From Paenibacillus sp. RC67 (GTDB lineage: Bacteria > Bacillota > Bacilli > Paenibacillales > NBRC-103111), in the NCBI RefSeq assembly GCF_030020805.1, contig NZ_CP125098.1, forward strand, positions 4,735,501-4,799,500: a stretch of DNA of 64,000 bases. Reading direction: 5' to 3'. The notes under the pieces are model-generated. The model was not told the DNA's origin. It searched no databases and saw only the letters and a program-made list of their open reading frames with translations. Within the stretch, counting starts at the first letter, position 1, and the number at the start of each line of letters is the position of its first letter. Shown here one piece after another: positions 8,521 through 17,572 of this stretch. Position numbers and translations under genes: made by a program.

Positions 8521-8994
8521 ATGGCAAACGAAGAAATTATTTTAACGCCAGACGGACTGGCCAAATTAGAGCAGGAGCTCGAAGAGCTCAAAACCGTAAA
8601 GCGGAAGGAATTAGCCAGCCGTATAAAAACCGCTATCAGCTATGGCGATTTGAAGGAAAACAGCGAATACCATTCCGCCAAGGATGAGCAGTCATTCATG
8701 GAAACCAGGATTCTCACGATTGAGAAAATGCTCAAAAGGGCTCGTGTCGTAGATAAAATAGACACTTCTTCTGTCAACGTTGGGTCTGTTGTCGTCCTAT
8801 TAGATGTAGAATTTGCTGAGAAAATCGAATATAAAATAGTAGGGCCATCCGAAGCAGAAGTACTGGAAAATAAAATTTCCTACGAAAGCCCTCTGGGCAG
8901 TGCGCTCATGGGTAAATCCGTAGGAAGTATTATCGTAGTCAACGCACCTGTTGGGGAAATCAAGTACGAGCTGCTGGAGATTAGAGCCGAGTAG
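8521..8994 (+). CDS. greA: Transcription elongation factor GreA
   Basis: The product is 157 residues, the standard GreA length. The N-terminal coiled coil begins LTPDGLAKLEQELEELK and the conserved tip DLKENSEYHSAKDEQ carries the acidic residues that stimulate RNA polymerase transcript cleavage. The C-terminal FKBP-like domain includes ESPLGSALMGKSVG. ATG 8521 follows GGAGATGCTGGA; an in-frame upstream extension from 8494 lacks family similarity. It rescues backtracked polymerase in the cytoplasm. It stands alone here; many Firmicutes have it next to other housekeeping genes. Confidence 0.95.
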   Translation: MANEEIILTPDGLAKLEQELEELKTVKRKELASRIKTAISYGDLKENSEYHSAKDEQSFMETRILTIEKMLKRARVVDKIDTSSVNVGSVVVLLDVEFAEKIEYKIVGPSEAEVLENKISYESPLGSALMGKSVGSIIVVNAPVGEIKYELLEIRAE

Positions 8995-9030
8995 TCTTTA
9001 ATAATGGAATCCAACGGCAGTACAGAGCCA

Positions 9031-9065
9031 AGAGGCATGCTTCTAACGCATGTCTCTTATTTATT
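9031..9065 (+). terminator. Terminator after greA
   Basis: AGAGGCATGC pairs with GCATGTCTCT (one G-U) around a seven-base loop, followed by TATTTATTT. It touches the end of the convergent kinase-like gene. Confidence 0.7.
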
Positions 9066-10086
9066 TCATTACCATCCCGTTACGACCGAACCAAGGCTCC
9101 AAGTGATCCCAGTGCTCCGTCAACCAGATCAACTCTTCAGCAAACCGTTTGGGAGGTGCGCTGAACGTGTCTATATCTGTTTTTAACCACCAATGCGCCT
9201 CACGGCACCATAACAGCTTTAACGATAATGATAAGCGTCCCTCCGGAAAAGAATGTTCCTCTCTATATCCCTTCAAAAAAGCTGCCGTTGGTCCGATATG
9301 AAGAACTCCTTCGCTTAATGAACCTGATAAAATAGCTCTCGCTATATCGATTTCCTGATAGCCGTACTGTACCGTATCAAAATCTACTATACGAATGTCT
9401 CCGTCCACCCCAGCTAGCATATTATCGCTCCATAGATCCCAATGTGCCCACCCAGGCTCCAGCTCATCGAATAGGGATAGATCAAGTTGAGACAATAACT
9501 GTCCCTGACGTTCAAGAGCACGTTTCAATTGAGCTTTGGATGAAGGCAAATCATCTGCCATGTCAAATTGTTTCCGCCACTTTTCCTTCATTGTTCCAAG
9601 TGTGGGAGTCCAATGCACTCCTTCTCCCGGATAACGGGATAGTACGCTGTGCATGCGCCCGGTAGCTTGTCCTATTCGGTACATCAACTCCACGTTCAAA
9701 TGGCCGGCACGCGGGGGTGTTGATCCTTCAAAATGCTCCATAACCACATAGAAATACCCTGAATTCGATTGAAAAATATATTTTCCTTCATGACTTAGCA
9801 CATCTGGACATACCTGAGCCTGATCATGCAGTATCTTTTGAAAGGACAACGATTTGGAGACCTTCAATCTGAGGTTGGCTTCCGCCAAACAATACCGTTT
9901 TGGGTGGTAACATTTGATGAACAGTTTGTTTATCGGAGTAGCTACAATCCATTTCCAATTGTGAAACCCCATATAGAGTGCACTGTAGCTGCTGATCTCG
10001 ATATTGAATTTTACTTTTAAATGGGCAAAAACATCCTCTCTGACCACGGACTCCTCAACTAGACGAGCCTCCGTCGAATTTGTCAT
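9061..10086 (-). CDS. APH-fold phosphotransferase
   Basis: The product is 341 residues. The aminoglycoside-phosphotransferase/choline-kinase fold is shown by the catalytic loop HWDLWSDN (HxDxxxxN) and the metal-binding IVDFDTV (DFD) further on. The N-lobe is diverged, with FIKCYHP as the likely ATP lysine strand. It resembles CotS/YtaA-like spore kinases in layout, so a spore role is possible, but the acceptor is unknown. ATG at 10084-10086 is preferred for its AAAAGGGG site; an upstream TTG at 10140 is weaker. Confidence 0.75.
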   Translation of the reverse strand: MTNSTEARLVEESVVREDVFAHLKVKFNIEISSYSALYMGFHNWKWIVATPINKLFIKCYHPKRYCLAEANLRLKVSKSLSFQKILHDQAQVCPDVLSHEGKYIFQSNSGYFYVVMEHFEGSTPPRAGHLNVELMYRIGQATGRMHSVLSRYPGEGVHWTPTLGTMKEKWRKQFDMADDLPSSKAQLKRALERQGQLLSQLDLSLFDELEPGWAHWDLWSDNMLAGVDGDIRIVDFDTVQYGYQEIDIARAILSGSLSEGVLHIGPTAAFLKGYREEHSFPEGRLSLSLKLLWCREAHWWLKTDIDTFSAPPKRFAEELIWLTEHWDHLEPWFGRNGMVMK

Positions 10087-10375
10087 ATTATTCCCCTTTT
10101 CTCGAAGAAATCGCTGGATCCATTGCTGCTTATTATTCAAAATCTTAAGCGAACTCCCGTTCTAGGGTCAAATGTCATAATGATTGATTTATATTTGTGG
10201 ACATTCTCAACAACAACTTACAGGATATGGTATTAGCCCTTTTTCTGAAAACTATCCTTTTCAATTCTCTTCGTATATCGCTTGTTTTCTTTATATTATG
10301 TCGGTTACTACATCTCTGGTCATTTAAGAACCTGCTGTTCTTTTCTTATACATAACTAATTACTTGATCTCGTAG

Positions 10376-10413
10376 CAAAAAAAGAGACCCACATCAACGG
10401 GATGCGGGTCTAA
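10376..10413 (-). terminator. Minus-strand terminator in the 10141-10547 gap
   Basis: AGACCC and GGGTCT, extended by CATC/GATG, form a hairpin followed on the minus strand by CTTTTTTT. It probably ends the GNAT transcript. I see nothing else supportable between 10141 and 10547. Confidence 0.7.
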
Positions 10414-10547
10414 AGTTATATATTAAAAAGGGGGTCTTGAGTACATTATAGCTCGCGTACATTAAAATCAGGTGAATATTAGATTACAAGTTGATTACAA
10501 AATAATACCATTAAATACTATGTCACGAAACTCTTCAGAATCATCGT

Positions 10548-11128
10548 TTATCCCAAGTAATTTTCCAACTTCAGCTTAATTTGTGGCCACTCTGCATCTA
10601 CTATGCTGTACACACAGGTATCGCGTATATAACCATCGTTCAATATTCGGTTTCGTCGCAGCTCCCCCTCTTTAATCGCACCCAGTCTTTGAATCGCCTG
10701 ATTGGATCTTGTATTTCGCTTATCTGCGCAAAATTGCACACGTACCGTTTGTAATTGTTCAAAGCAATACTTCAGAAGCAAATACTTACACTCTGTATTG
10801 ATACGTGTTCTCCATACCGATGGATGATACCAAGTCCACCCGATTTCCAAGCTGCGGTTCGGAACCGAAATATTAATCAACCTCGTAGAGCCAACCACCT
10901 TTTGAGTTTCTTGATCCCATACGATAAAGGGAGCTCTCCCCCATTTTCTTTTGCTGCCAAAGCCTTCTCAATAAACATACGTGTATCCTCTATAAAGTAG
11001 ATCTTTTCCGGAAGATATGTCCAGATTTCTGGATTGGCTGCAGCATGGTACAACGCTTCGGCATGCTCTCTGTCTAAAGGAATCAGTTTGGCACGAACGC
11101 CTTCAAGCTCAATCGATAATAAATTCAT
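10548..11128 (-). pseudogene. GNAT acetyltransferase (RimJ/RimL-like), one-base frameshift
   Basis: Two minus-strand frames make one GNAT protein. The first (from ATG 11128) reads through the N-terminal strand and stops making sense at GELP. The other frame continues directly with FIVWDQETQKVVGSTRL, then GWTWYHPSVW and the FCADKRNTRSNQAIQRLGA core expected near the acetyl-CoA site. The break lies at about 10929-10943, where a CCC or GGGGG run has probably lost a base. Joined, the protein is about 193 residues, normal for the family that acetylates protein N-termini or small amines. It could be a real lesion or a homopolymer sequencing error. Confidence 0.75.
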
Positions 11129-11314
11129 CTTTCCACTTCCTTCTTAGTTTACATTTGTGTAAGCATCATATTAATCTAGTTAATAGATGAAATAAAGAAC
11201 CGATTTTTCCATTTTTCAATAGTCCATTCTTTTTTCAAAAAAAATCAATGCTCCCCCAACCTTTTCCAACAAACCTTCACTATATTATTGACCGGTCATT
11301 AAGGGAGGTTAAGA

Positions 11315-12952
11315 ATGAGCGCTCATTCTACCGAAAATATCACAGAAACAATCAAACAATACACCAAGCCAATATTCGGATATGCCCTGAATCGTACACA
11401 AAATCGGGAAGAAGCGGAGGATTTGGCCCAAGACATTGTGCTCCAGCTGCTAAAATCCATGACAGCGGGCGCTGAGATTCGTCATATGAACTCTTATATA
11501 TGGACTGTAGCGAAGTACTGCTGGATTCATTGGCTTAAGAAGCGCAGCGGTACCCCGCAGTCCCTTGATACTAATGGGTTCCTGGATGACCTGTCCTGTC
11601 CCAATCCGCAGCCTCTCGATCAGCTGGTGAATGGCGAGGATTACCAAATGCTGCGGCGCGAATTAGCCTACCTCTCCAAGATGCAGAGACAAGTTGTCGT
11701 CATGTACTATTACGAAGGTTTCAAGCAGCAGGACATTGCGGTTGCTTTAGGTATTCCGGTAGGTACGGTGAAATGGCATCTTCACGATGCCAAGAATGAA
11801 ATCAAGAAGGGAATGAATCGTATGCAGCCAAGCGGACAATTGAGCTTTAATCCGATCCAATTAACACGCACCGGGCACGCCGGAAATCCCGGTAAAATTG
11901 GAGAAACTTATGATTTCCTAAAAAGAAGCTTGACACAAAATTTGGTCTACGCCATGTATCAGAAACCAATGAGCGTTAATGACCTTGCCATTGAACTCGG
12001 CACGCCAGCTCATTTTATTGAGGATGAAGTGAATTACCTTGCGGAGCACGGCTTTATAACGGAGACCAGTTCCCGTAAATACAGAACGGATTTTATCATC
12101 TGGGACTATACGCGAGAACAGCTGCAAGGAAGTCATAAGCTTTACAAGGAATGTGCGGCAGAGCTCGCCGATCTTCACTTTGAAGCCTTGATGGACATCC
12201 GCAAGAATATCGAGGCAACATCGCTGTATTATCCTGATCAAGATTATGAGTTTCTGCTTTGGACCTTACTTCCTAGGGATATCGAAAGACAAGGATTTCT
12301 ATGTCTCCCAGTAACACCGGATGTACAAAGCATCGTTCCTATCCGAAAGGATGGCGGCCGGTACATCGCCTATGCCGAATTGAAAAAAGAGTCATTTGAT
12401 AATCTGGGGTACGATCCTAATAAATATTCGTATAATGGCGCCATGACACGCAACGGAGGGGGCAGTTTATCCATCTGGCAGTTCAACACATTCTGGAGTG
12501 ATCGCCCAGGATGGAAGAGCCTCACATTTAAAGATGCACAGCTGTGTAATGCCTTTTTGAACGGAGAACTGCCAGAGGATGAGGCCCATGCGGAGGATTA
12601 CGCCCTTCTTCTCTCCAAACAATATTTGCTCAAGACGGATGAGGGGTATAAGTTAAATTTAGTATGGGTCGATTGTCCCCAAACGTGGAGGGATGTAACC
12701 TCTCTGATACCAGACCTTTCATCGGCCTATTCTCCGGCGATTACAAGGCTGTATGAGCAAGTATTGAAGCTTGCCATGTCCAATCAGCCACAGCATCTAG
12801 AGCGTCAGATCGCTTATATGACACGAATGAATACTGCAAGCGGCAGACTGATCCCTTACATTTTGAATGAGCTGGTCGATCGCAATAAGCTTAACCCTCC
12901 TCAACCGCATCAAAGAAAAACCATTACAACTTTGATGGGCCTGATCAAATAA
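11315..12952 (+). CDS. ECF-type sigma factor with long C-terminal extension
   Basis: The product is 545 residues, about three times a normal ECF factor. Residues 1-175 have sigma region 2 (GYALNRTQNREEAEDLAQDIVL, written here in parts) and region 4 (DIAVALGIPVGTVKWHLHDAK). Residues about 205-250 look like a winged helix (MSVNDLAIELGTPAHFIEDEVNYL). The remaining 290 residues are a domain I do not recognise, containing an aromatic, glycine-rich stretch near 370-400. No anti-sigma gene is adjacent, so the extension may act as an internal sensor, as suggested for some other extended ECF groups; that is inference. GGGAGG precedes the ATG; a strong terminator follows. Confidence 0.8.
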   Translation: MSAHSTENITETIKQYTKPIFGYALNRTQNREEAEDLAQDIVLQLLKSMTAGAEIRHMNSYIWTVAKYCWIHWLKKRSGTPQSLDTNGFLDDLSCPNPQPLDQLVNGEDYQMLRRELAYLSKMQRQVVVMYYYEGFKQQDIAVALGIPVGTVKWHLHDAKNEIKKGMNRMQPSGQLSFNPIQLTRTGHAGNPGKIGETYDFLKRSLTQNLVYAMYQKPMSVNDLAIELGTPAHFIEDEVNYLAEHGFITETSSRKYRTDFIIWDYTREQLQGSHKLYKECAAELADLHFEALMDIRKNIEATSLYYPDQDYEFLLWTLLPRDIERQGFLCLPVTPDVQSIVPIRKDGGRYIAYAELKKESFDNLGYDPNKYSYNGAMTRNGGGSLSIWQFNTFWSDRPGWKSLTFKDAQLCNAFLNGELPEDEAHAEDYALLLSKQYLLKTDEGYKLNLVWVDCPQTWRDVTSLIPDLSSAYSPAITRLYEQVLKLAMSNQPQHLERQIAYMTRMNTASGRLIPYILNELVDRNKLNPPQPHQRKTITTLMGLIK

Positions 12953-12981
12953 AAAGCCTCACATCCAAGTTATGTTAGAAA

Positions 12982-13029
12982 ACGCAAGCCGGTTCCTCTC
13001 GTAGAGAAGAAGCCTGCTTGCGTCTTTTT
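12982..13029 (+). terminator. Terminator after the ECF sigma gene
   Basis: ACGCAAGC and GCTTGCGT enclose a partly paired interior and are followed by CTTTTTG. Confidence 0.75.
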
Positions 13030-13034
13030 GTGTT

Positions 13035-14015
13035 CTATCCATAGCGTTGAACGGTGTTAGCAACTAATTGCTTGAGATCACGTATCCGGTTGGACATATC
13101 CTCAGTACAATGGCTTAGCATATCGCATAATGCAACGAGATCCTCCAATTTGGATACTAGCTTCCAGTTTTCCTGAAGTACTCCCCCATGCTCCATATAA
13201 GCCTGTATAAAATGCCGTTCGAAATGTGATCCTTCCTCTTCATAACGGAGCATATTGGCAATATCGACATGCCGCCTCCAGGAGAAGGCGAACTCCCAAT
13301 CAAGAACTGCCGATACGGTGCATCCTGATTGATCCTGCTGAATCAATATATTCAATCCATTGAAATCAGAATGAACTAGAACCGGCTTTTCATCCGCTTG
13401 CGACAATAAGGAGGCATTAACTTGGCACAATGACCAAAGCTTCTGAGTGAGCTCCTCCCCGAGCCATCTAGCGCATGGGCTTTGAAATATCATCTGTTCG
13501 AGGATGACTATAAATTGCTCGCCGTTCATGGGAATCGGTTGAGAAATACACAAATCCTTTTCGATGAATCCGGATTCTGAAAAACTATAGCGGTGGATTT
13601 GAGCAAGAGTGCTCCCGACAGAAGCAGCGGCTGAAACTATATCCTCGTTTGTTCCATTCTTCAGAACGTCATGTAAGAGACCTCCTTCTTTCCACTCCAG
13701 CACAGCCCAAGACTGATCGTAAATGGTGCAGCTTGCATCCAAGTGTATGAACTCTGCTACAGGTACAGTACCACGAACCCAGTTAGCTATATCCTGCTCT
13801 TTAGCAGCAACCGTTGAGTTTCCTCTGTATAATCGGAGCACATAGGGGGTGTTGCCTTGCTCCAGTACGATTTTATAATTGGAATTGCTTAAACCGACAC
13901 CCAGCCGCTCAGCGGTACGGATCCGTTTACCTGGAAAGGCAGACTGAATCATTTTGTTTAACTGCTTCACGTTTAGCGAGGCAGGCTCTCCTGTTCGTTC
14001 CCACCCTTCTTTCAT
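13035..14015 (-). CDS. APH-fold phosphotransferase
   Basis: The product is 326 residues. The choline/aminoglycoside-kinase fold shows in VLRLYRGN (ATP strand), LVHSDFNGLNILI (HxDxxxxN catalytic loop) and VLDWEFAF (metal-binding Asp). The DWEFAF form is common in macrolide, fructosamine and homoserine-kinase-like members. The substrate cannot be told. ATG with AGGAGTCGGG upstream. It is a separate family member from the 9061 gene, sharing only the fold motifs. Confidence 0.75.
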   Translation of the reverse strand: MKEGWERTGEPASLNVKQLNKMIQSAFPGKRIRTAERLGVGLSNSNYKIVLEQGNTPYVLRLYRGNSTVAAKEQDIANWVRGTVPVAEFIHLDASCTIYDQSWAVLEWKEGGLLHDVLKNGTNEDIVSAAASVGSTLAQIHRYSFSESGFIEKDLCISQPIPMNGEQFIVILEQMIFQSPCARWLGEELTQKLWSLCQVNASLLSQADEKPVLVHSDFNGLNILIQQDQSGCTVSAVLDWEFAFSWRRHVDIANMLRYEEEGSHFERHFIQAYMEHGGVLQENWKLVSKLEDLVALCDMLSHCTEDMSNRIRDLKQLVANTVQRYG

Positions 14016-14052
14016 TAACCCGACTCCTCATAGTAATAATGGATGAATCTCA

Positions 14053-14329
14053 TCAGCTTCCCGGATATTCCGCTTTCAATTCTTCAATCGTTTGAAATCT
14101 TGGCGTTTCAAAAACAAATTTCGCCGGGGCTTTATCCGTTTTATCCTTCACAATATGACCGTAGAACTTGCCGTCTTTTGCAAAAACAATCATCGTACGT
14201 CCGGGTTCATTTACCAGAGGGTACTTCTCAATCATAGCTTCGCTCACCTCGCCCATTTTTATATACTGCTGTAAAGCAAGCCAATGTCCGTCCGGGTCCC
14301 TTAACAGAAACGGTTGTACAAATCCTTAT
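14053..14329 (-). pseudogene. Remnant of a VOC/glyoxalase-family gene
   Basis: An open minus-strand frame of 67 codons begins at ATG 14256 with no good ribosome binding site. The same frame extends upstream to a TAA at about 14329 and there encodes FVQPFLLRDPDGHWLALQQY, which looks like the RDPDGH-W end of a vicinal-oxygen-chelate (glyoxalase/bleomycin-resistance) domain. The N-terminal two thirds of such a domain are missing. I read it as a truncated remnant, though a small live protein from 14256 cannot be excluded. Confidence 0.45.
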
Positions 14330-14476
14330 GTAAATTCTTATTTTTATTTCGGGAGGAATGGGGGATATCCTCTTTTCCCCAAATACCATTTACAATTTTC
14401 TCTTAATTCGATTCTACTCGTCCATCCCGTATGGTATGCTTGAAATGATATCATACATAGAAAACAGGAGGCAGTG

Positions 14477-15487
14477 ATGGTTACTCTTCAATCCCAAGCC
14501 TATGAGGCCCCTTACCAAGGTGAGCCAGCTGTATGGCTGACCTACGGGCCTTACGAAGCCGTTATTTTACCTGAGATTGGCGGCAATTGTATCGCATTTC
14601 GCGATAACGTGAATCAATACCGTTTTTTGCACGAACCAGCACCGGAAGAAATGGAATCCTTCAAAGAAAAACCGATTATTCATGGAATTCCGGTACTCTT
14701 TCCCCCGAACCGATATGAGGACGGCAAGTTCCCTTGGAACGGCAAATGCTACGAATTTCCGGTCAACGAACCAAGCACAGGAAACCATCTGCACGGATTT
14801 TTACATAATATCCCCTGGACTGTAGAGCAGTTCAGCGCAGACGAGCATGCCAGCCGGATTACGCTTGTACAACAAGTCGGTACAGAGCACCCGGTTTATC
14901 GTTACTTCCCACACGAATTTACTATTAAACTGAGCTACACATTAAACGAGCTGGGTTTACATCAACATATCCTCGTTCGCAACGACGGAACGGATTCTAT
15001 GCCTTGCCTGTTAGCATTTCATACTTCTATCAACGCACCGTTTGCTGCCAACAGCCTTGCGTCGGATTACCGATTCAAAATGACGACAGGACAACGATGG
15101 GCCTTAAACGATCGGATGCTTCCGACTGGACAATTCCAGCTGCTCACTGCCGAGGAGGAGCTCATGAAAACTACGGGGATCTCTCCTTTTTTCGAGCCTA
15201 TGGACAACCATTATACGTCACAGCCGCAAAACGGACGGAATCGAATGGAGCTGACGGATACCCGTAACCGCGTCACACTCGTTTATGATGTGGGTACTTC
15301 GTTCAAGCAATGGATGATCTGGAATAATAACGCTACCGAAGGCTTTTTCTGCCCTGAGCCTCAGATCAATTTGGTCAATGCTCCATCCGTCAATCTTCCA
15401 GCCGAACAGATCGGCTTGCTCTCTTTAGAGCCAGGAGAGATTTGGGAAGAAACCGGCCGTTTGTACTGTATTCCGCAAAAGCAGTGA
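14477..15487 (+). CDS. Aldose 1-epimerase family protein
   Basis: The product is 336 residues. It has the beta-supersandwich pattern of galactose mutarotase relatives: IGGNCIAFRD near the start, GIPVLFPPNRY, then NHLHGFLHN with the catalytic-type histidine, and CPEPQINLVNAP near the end with the acidic residue region. These enzymes interconvert alpha and beta sugars. GTG at 14474 and ATG at 14477 are both possible; the ATG has the better spacing from AGGAGG. A role in processing sugars released from pectin would fit the window but is inferred. Confidence 0.8.
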   Translation: MVTLQSQAYEAPYQGEPAVWLTYGPYEAVILPEIGGNCIAFRDNVNQYRFLHEPAPEEMESFKEKPIIHGIPVLFPPNRYEDGKFPWNGKCYEFPVNEPSTGNHLHGFLHNIPWTVEQFSADEHASRITLVQQVGTEHPVYRYFPHEFTIKLSYTLNELGLHQHILVRNDGTDSMPCLLAFHTSINAPFAANSLASDYRFKMTTGQRWALNDRMLPTGQFQLLTAEEELMKTTGISPFFEPMDNHYTSQPQNGRNRMELTDTRNRVTLVYDVGTSFKQWMIWNNNATEGFFCPEPQINLVNAPSVNLPAEQIGLLSLEPGEIWEETGRLYCIPQKQ

Positions 15488-15493
15488 AAACCC

Positions 15494-15530
15494 AAAAGGG
15501 CAGAAGAACATTACGTTCTTTGCCCTTTCT
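15494..15530. terminator. Bidirectional terminator between epimerase and hsp20-like gene
   Basis: AAAGGGCAGAAGAAC and GTTCTTTGCCCTTT pair with one bulge around ATTAC. It separates two convergent genes; the minus-strand tail is TTTTGGGTTTT. Confidence 0.65.
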
Positions 15531-15532
15531 TC

Positions 15533-15991
15533 CTATCCAAATTCAACATCCACTTGATGAAACGGCTCTTCCTTAGTCCGCTTTCGCATACGTAATTGTA
15601 TAGCCCCTTCTTTATATTCCGCTTTACAGCTTATTGGATCAACAGGGTGTGGAAGGCGGAACCATTGTACTGCCTGCTGATCCTTTCCTTCCAGCTTAAC
15701 CTGGTGATCTGCCGCATGGACGTTAAGTTTTTGAGCTTGAGTCTTGTCTGGAATCATAATTTTCAATAGAAGATGATCCAGTGTTTCCACGATTTCCGTG
15801 TCGTAGTGGCTAACGTTGGTATAGGATTGTCCGGGAGGTATGCTTTCCTTTAATATTTGCTGAACATAATCTTCTACCCAATGGGACTTGTTCTTCGGAT
15901 CATCCGAGCTTTGAGGCAGCATACCACGGAAATAATTTTCAAACTGGTTCCAGTCAAATCTCGAAAAGGGATTATTGTTGTTGGGATCCAT
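15533..15991 (-). CDS. Hsp20/alpha-crystallin-like protein at the end of the gerP cluster
   Basis: The product is 152 residues with an N-terminal polar stretch (DPNNNNPFSRFDWNQFENYF) and a degenerate alpha-crystallin domain at about 60-150: DTEIVETLDHLLLKIMIPD, LNVHAADHQVKLEG, and a short RLPHPVDP segment. Spore-coat members such as GerT and CotM in Bacillus have this fold. It follows gerPF by 31 bases on the same strand, so it is probably co-transcribed in the mother cell. The C-terminal IxI anchor motif of true chaperones is absent. Confidence 0.65.
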   Translation of the reverse strand: MDPNNNNPFSRFDWNQFENYFRGMLPQSSDDPKNKSHWVEDYVQQILKESIPPGQSYTNVSHYDTEIVETLDHLLLKIMIPDKTQAQKLNVHAADHQVKLEGKDQQAVQWFRLPHPVDPISCKAEYKEGAIQLRMRKRTKEEPFHQVDVEFG

Positions 15992-16022
15992 GTTTTGCCC
16001 TCCCTTGTTGACTATCCATTCA

Positions 16023-16235
16023 TTACAGCGTAGCCGTAGGCTGATCGATTAACGCTGCATCCGACACATTATTTATATTCGCGCCATTTAACGTGTTGAC
16101 GATATTTCCTGTATTGCTTCCGCCTTGACCTGAAACGGATTTCGTATTAGTGGTTGGTGAAATGCTCAGTGCATCTCCAAAATTGACCGTCCCGCTATTG
16201 CTGTTTATATTTACGGACTGAACAATTGATGGCAA
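16023..16235 (-). CDS. gerPF: Spore germination protein GerPF-like
   Basis: About 70 residues beginning PSIVQSVNINSNSGTVNFGD, followed by ISPTTNTKSVSGQGGSNTG, the standard opening of GerPA/GerPF proteins, which help germinants cross the coat. The TTG at 16233-16235 is preferred as start because GGAAGGGGGAA lies seven bases upstream. A GTG at 16262 overlapping the gerPE stop is the alternative and would add nine residues. Confidence 0.85.
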   Translation of the reverse strand: MPSIVQSVNINSNSGTVNFGDALSISPTTNTKSVSGQGGSNTGNIVNTLNGANINNVSDAALIDQPTATL

Positions 16236-16258
16236 AGCAATTCCCCCTTCCAAAAGAC

Positions 16259-16642
16259 TCACGTCGCAGCGGGTCTTTCTTTCAGTAAATGCCGAATATG
16301 CTTGATCCGTGACTGGGCTAGCAAATTTTCACTCGAGCCGATATGAGCAATAGAGGAGGAAGAGACCAAGAAAATATTGATTTTATTCACCGTTATGTTA
16401 GGCGTTACATTGGTTCGCTTCATGTACAAGCTTTCATCGATGATCGGGTCCAGCAAGTGACGCGAGAACAAGCTATAATCAGAGAAGCGAAATTCATTCT
16501 GAACAAATATCGCCTTCTCCCTCTGTACCGCTATCGTATAATTAAACGGGGTAAGCTGATCGGAATCTCCAACTTCGAGTACGGTTGCTGTCCCCAACGT
16601 GTTAACTTTCAAATACCCAACCGTCGACACTCTCCGATCCAC
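16259..16642 (-). CDS. gerPE: Spore germination protein GerPE
   Basis: The product is 127 residues. It starts MDRRVSTVGYLKVNTLGTAT with the following VLEVGDS, the GerPE signature. Position in the cluster, between gerPD and gerPF, also matches. The protein is thought to be a coat component needed for permeability to germinants. No signal peptide or membrane helix. Confidence 0.9.
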   Translation of the reverse strand: MDRRVSTVGYLKVNTLGTATVLEVGDSDQLTPFNYTIAVQREKAIFVQNEFRFSDYSLFSRHLLDPIIDESLYMKRTNVTPNITVNKINIFLVSSSSIAHIGSSENLLAQSRIKHIRHLLKERPAAT

Positions 16643-16682
16643 TTTACCGCCTCCTTAGACTGGCACATCTACTTACAAACAG

Positions 16683-16856
16683 CTATTCAATAAAAGGAAT
16701 CGTTACCCCGACAATCACTTTCTCCGGAGGTGACTCGAATGCACCGTACAAAGTTACCGTCCTGATATCCCCAACGAAGAATACGGAAGAAGTACTTAGA
16801 TATGTAATATCGATCTTGTTAACATTGATCTCACCATTGATGACGTTGAACTCCAT
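16683..16856 (-). CDS. gerPD: Spore germination protein GerPD
   Basis: A 57-residue protein read by hand on the minus strand. It begins MEFNVINGEINVNKIDITY and contains STSSVFFVGD and ESPPEKVIVG, the GerPD pattern. Its ATG overlaps the TAA of gerPC by one base (TAATG), showing translational coupling. The Ser-Val-Phe-x-x-GD core is shared with the divergent paralogue at 18122. Confidence 0.9.
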   Translation of the reverse strand: MEFNVINGEINVNKIDITYLSTSSVFFVGDIRTVTLYGAFESPPEKVIVGVTIPFIE

Positions 16857-17512
16857 TAAACCCCTCCGTCCCTACGCGGCAGATTTTTGATAAAAGCTTC
16901 AAAGGTTCTTTCGATATCCCGTTTCACTTCTTGAAAAATAGAATCCTGCTTCCCTGAGCCCCGTTCCGAGCCCATTTTGTTCATATAATATTGGATCCGT
17001 TTATCGATTTGTTTTTTAACATCGTCCAAAATAAATCTCCGGTACGGTTCATCAAGCGGATTCTGATACATCTGCTCGTACTGCTCCAACGCCTGATAAG
17101 CCCCGTTGCTGAAATAATCATCCACTTTGCTCTGGATTCCCTCGTACATCTGGGAAGGATTCGTGTCATCGGTTGAAGGCGCACTGACAGACTGCCCAAC
17201 GGAAAATTCGTCTATCGAGGAGTCTGAGTCCTTTGCATTAGGATTAATGCCGATGTTCAATGTGCCTTCGAGCTTCTCCACCTTTAACAAATCAAACCGG
17301 TATTCATTGCGTACCACAGGCGGCTCGGTGTTCTTCCCTTTCAACGCATTGACTTCCTTCATCAGCCCATCCATTTTTTCATTAAGCTGTTTTATTTGCT
17401 CATTCTGGTATTGTATATAGTCATTCAGCTGCTGTATTTGCTGATTCTGGTATTGTAAGCACTCATTCACCTGCTGTATGTAGCGCATCATTTCGGGGCT
17501 CAAGTAGTACAT
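16856..17512 (-). CDS. gerPC: Spore germination protein GerPC
   Basis: The product is 218 residues from the ATG at 17510-17512, which follows GGGAGAGG. Residues 10-65 form a Gln/Asn-rich coiled coil with repeated QYQNQQIQQLN-type heptads. The middle holds NEYRFDLLKVEKLEGTLNIG, conserved in GerPC, and the C-terminal part is helical and charged. GerPC is the one larger protein of the gerP set and likely has a structural or assembly role in the inner coat. Confidence 0.9.
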   Translation of the reverse strand: MYYLSPEMMRYIQQVNECLQYQNQQIQQLNDYIQYQNEQIKQLNEKMDGLMKEVNALKGKNTEPPVVRNEYRFDLLKVEKLEGTLNIGINPNAKDSDSSIDEFSVGQSVSAPSTDDTNPSQMYEGIQSKVDDYFSNGAYQALEQYEQMYQNPLDEPYRRFILDDVKKQIDKRIQYYMNKMGSERGSGKQDSIFQEVKRDIERTFEAFIKNLPRRDGGV

Positions 17513-17572
17513 AGTGATCAACCTCTCCCACAATACCTGCCGGGTTTATACTGCGGAATGTTTCAATCCAAC

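Noticed and set aside
10141..10547. 407-base gap checked for a missed gene
   Set aside because: Stop codons are dense in all frames and only a minus-strand terminator is supportable.
14092..14443. Plus-strand frames of 60-91 codons
   Set aside because: They lack ribosome binding sites and lie antisense to the VOC remnant and its flanks.
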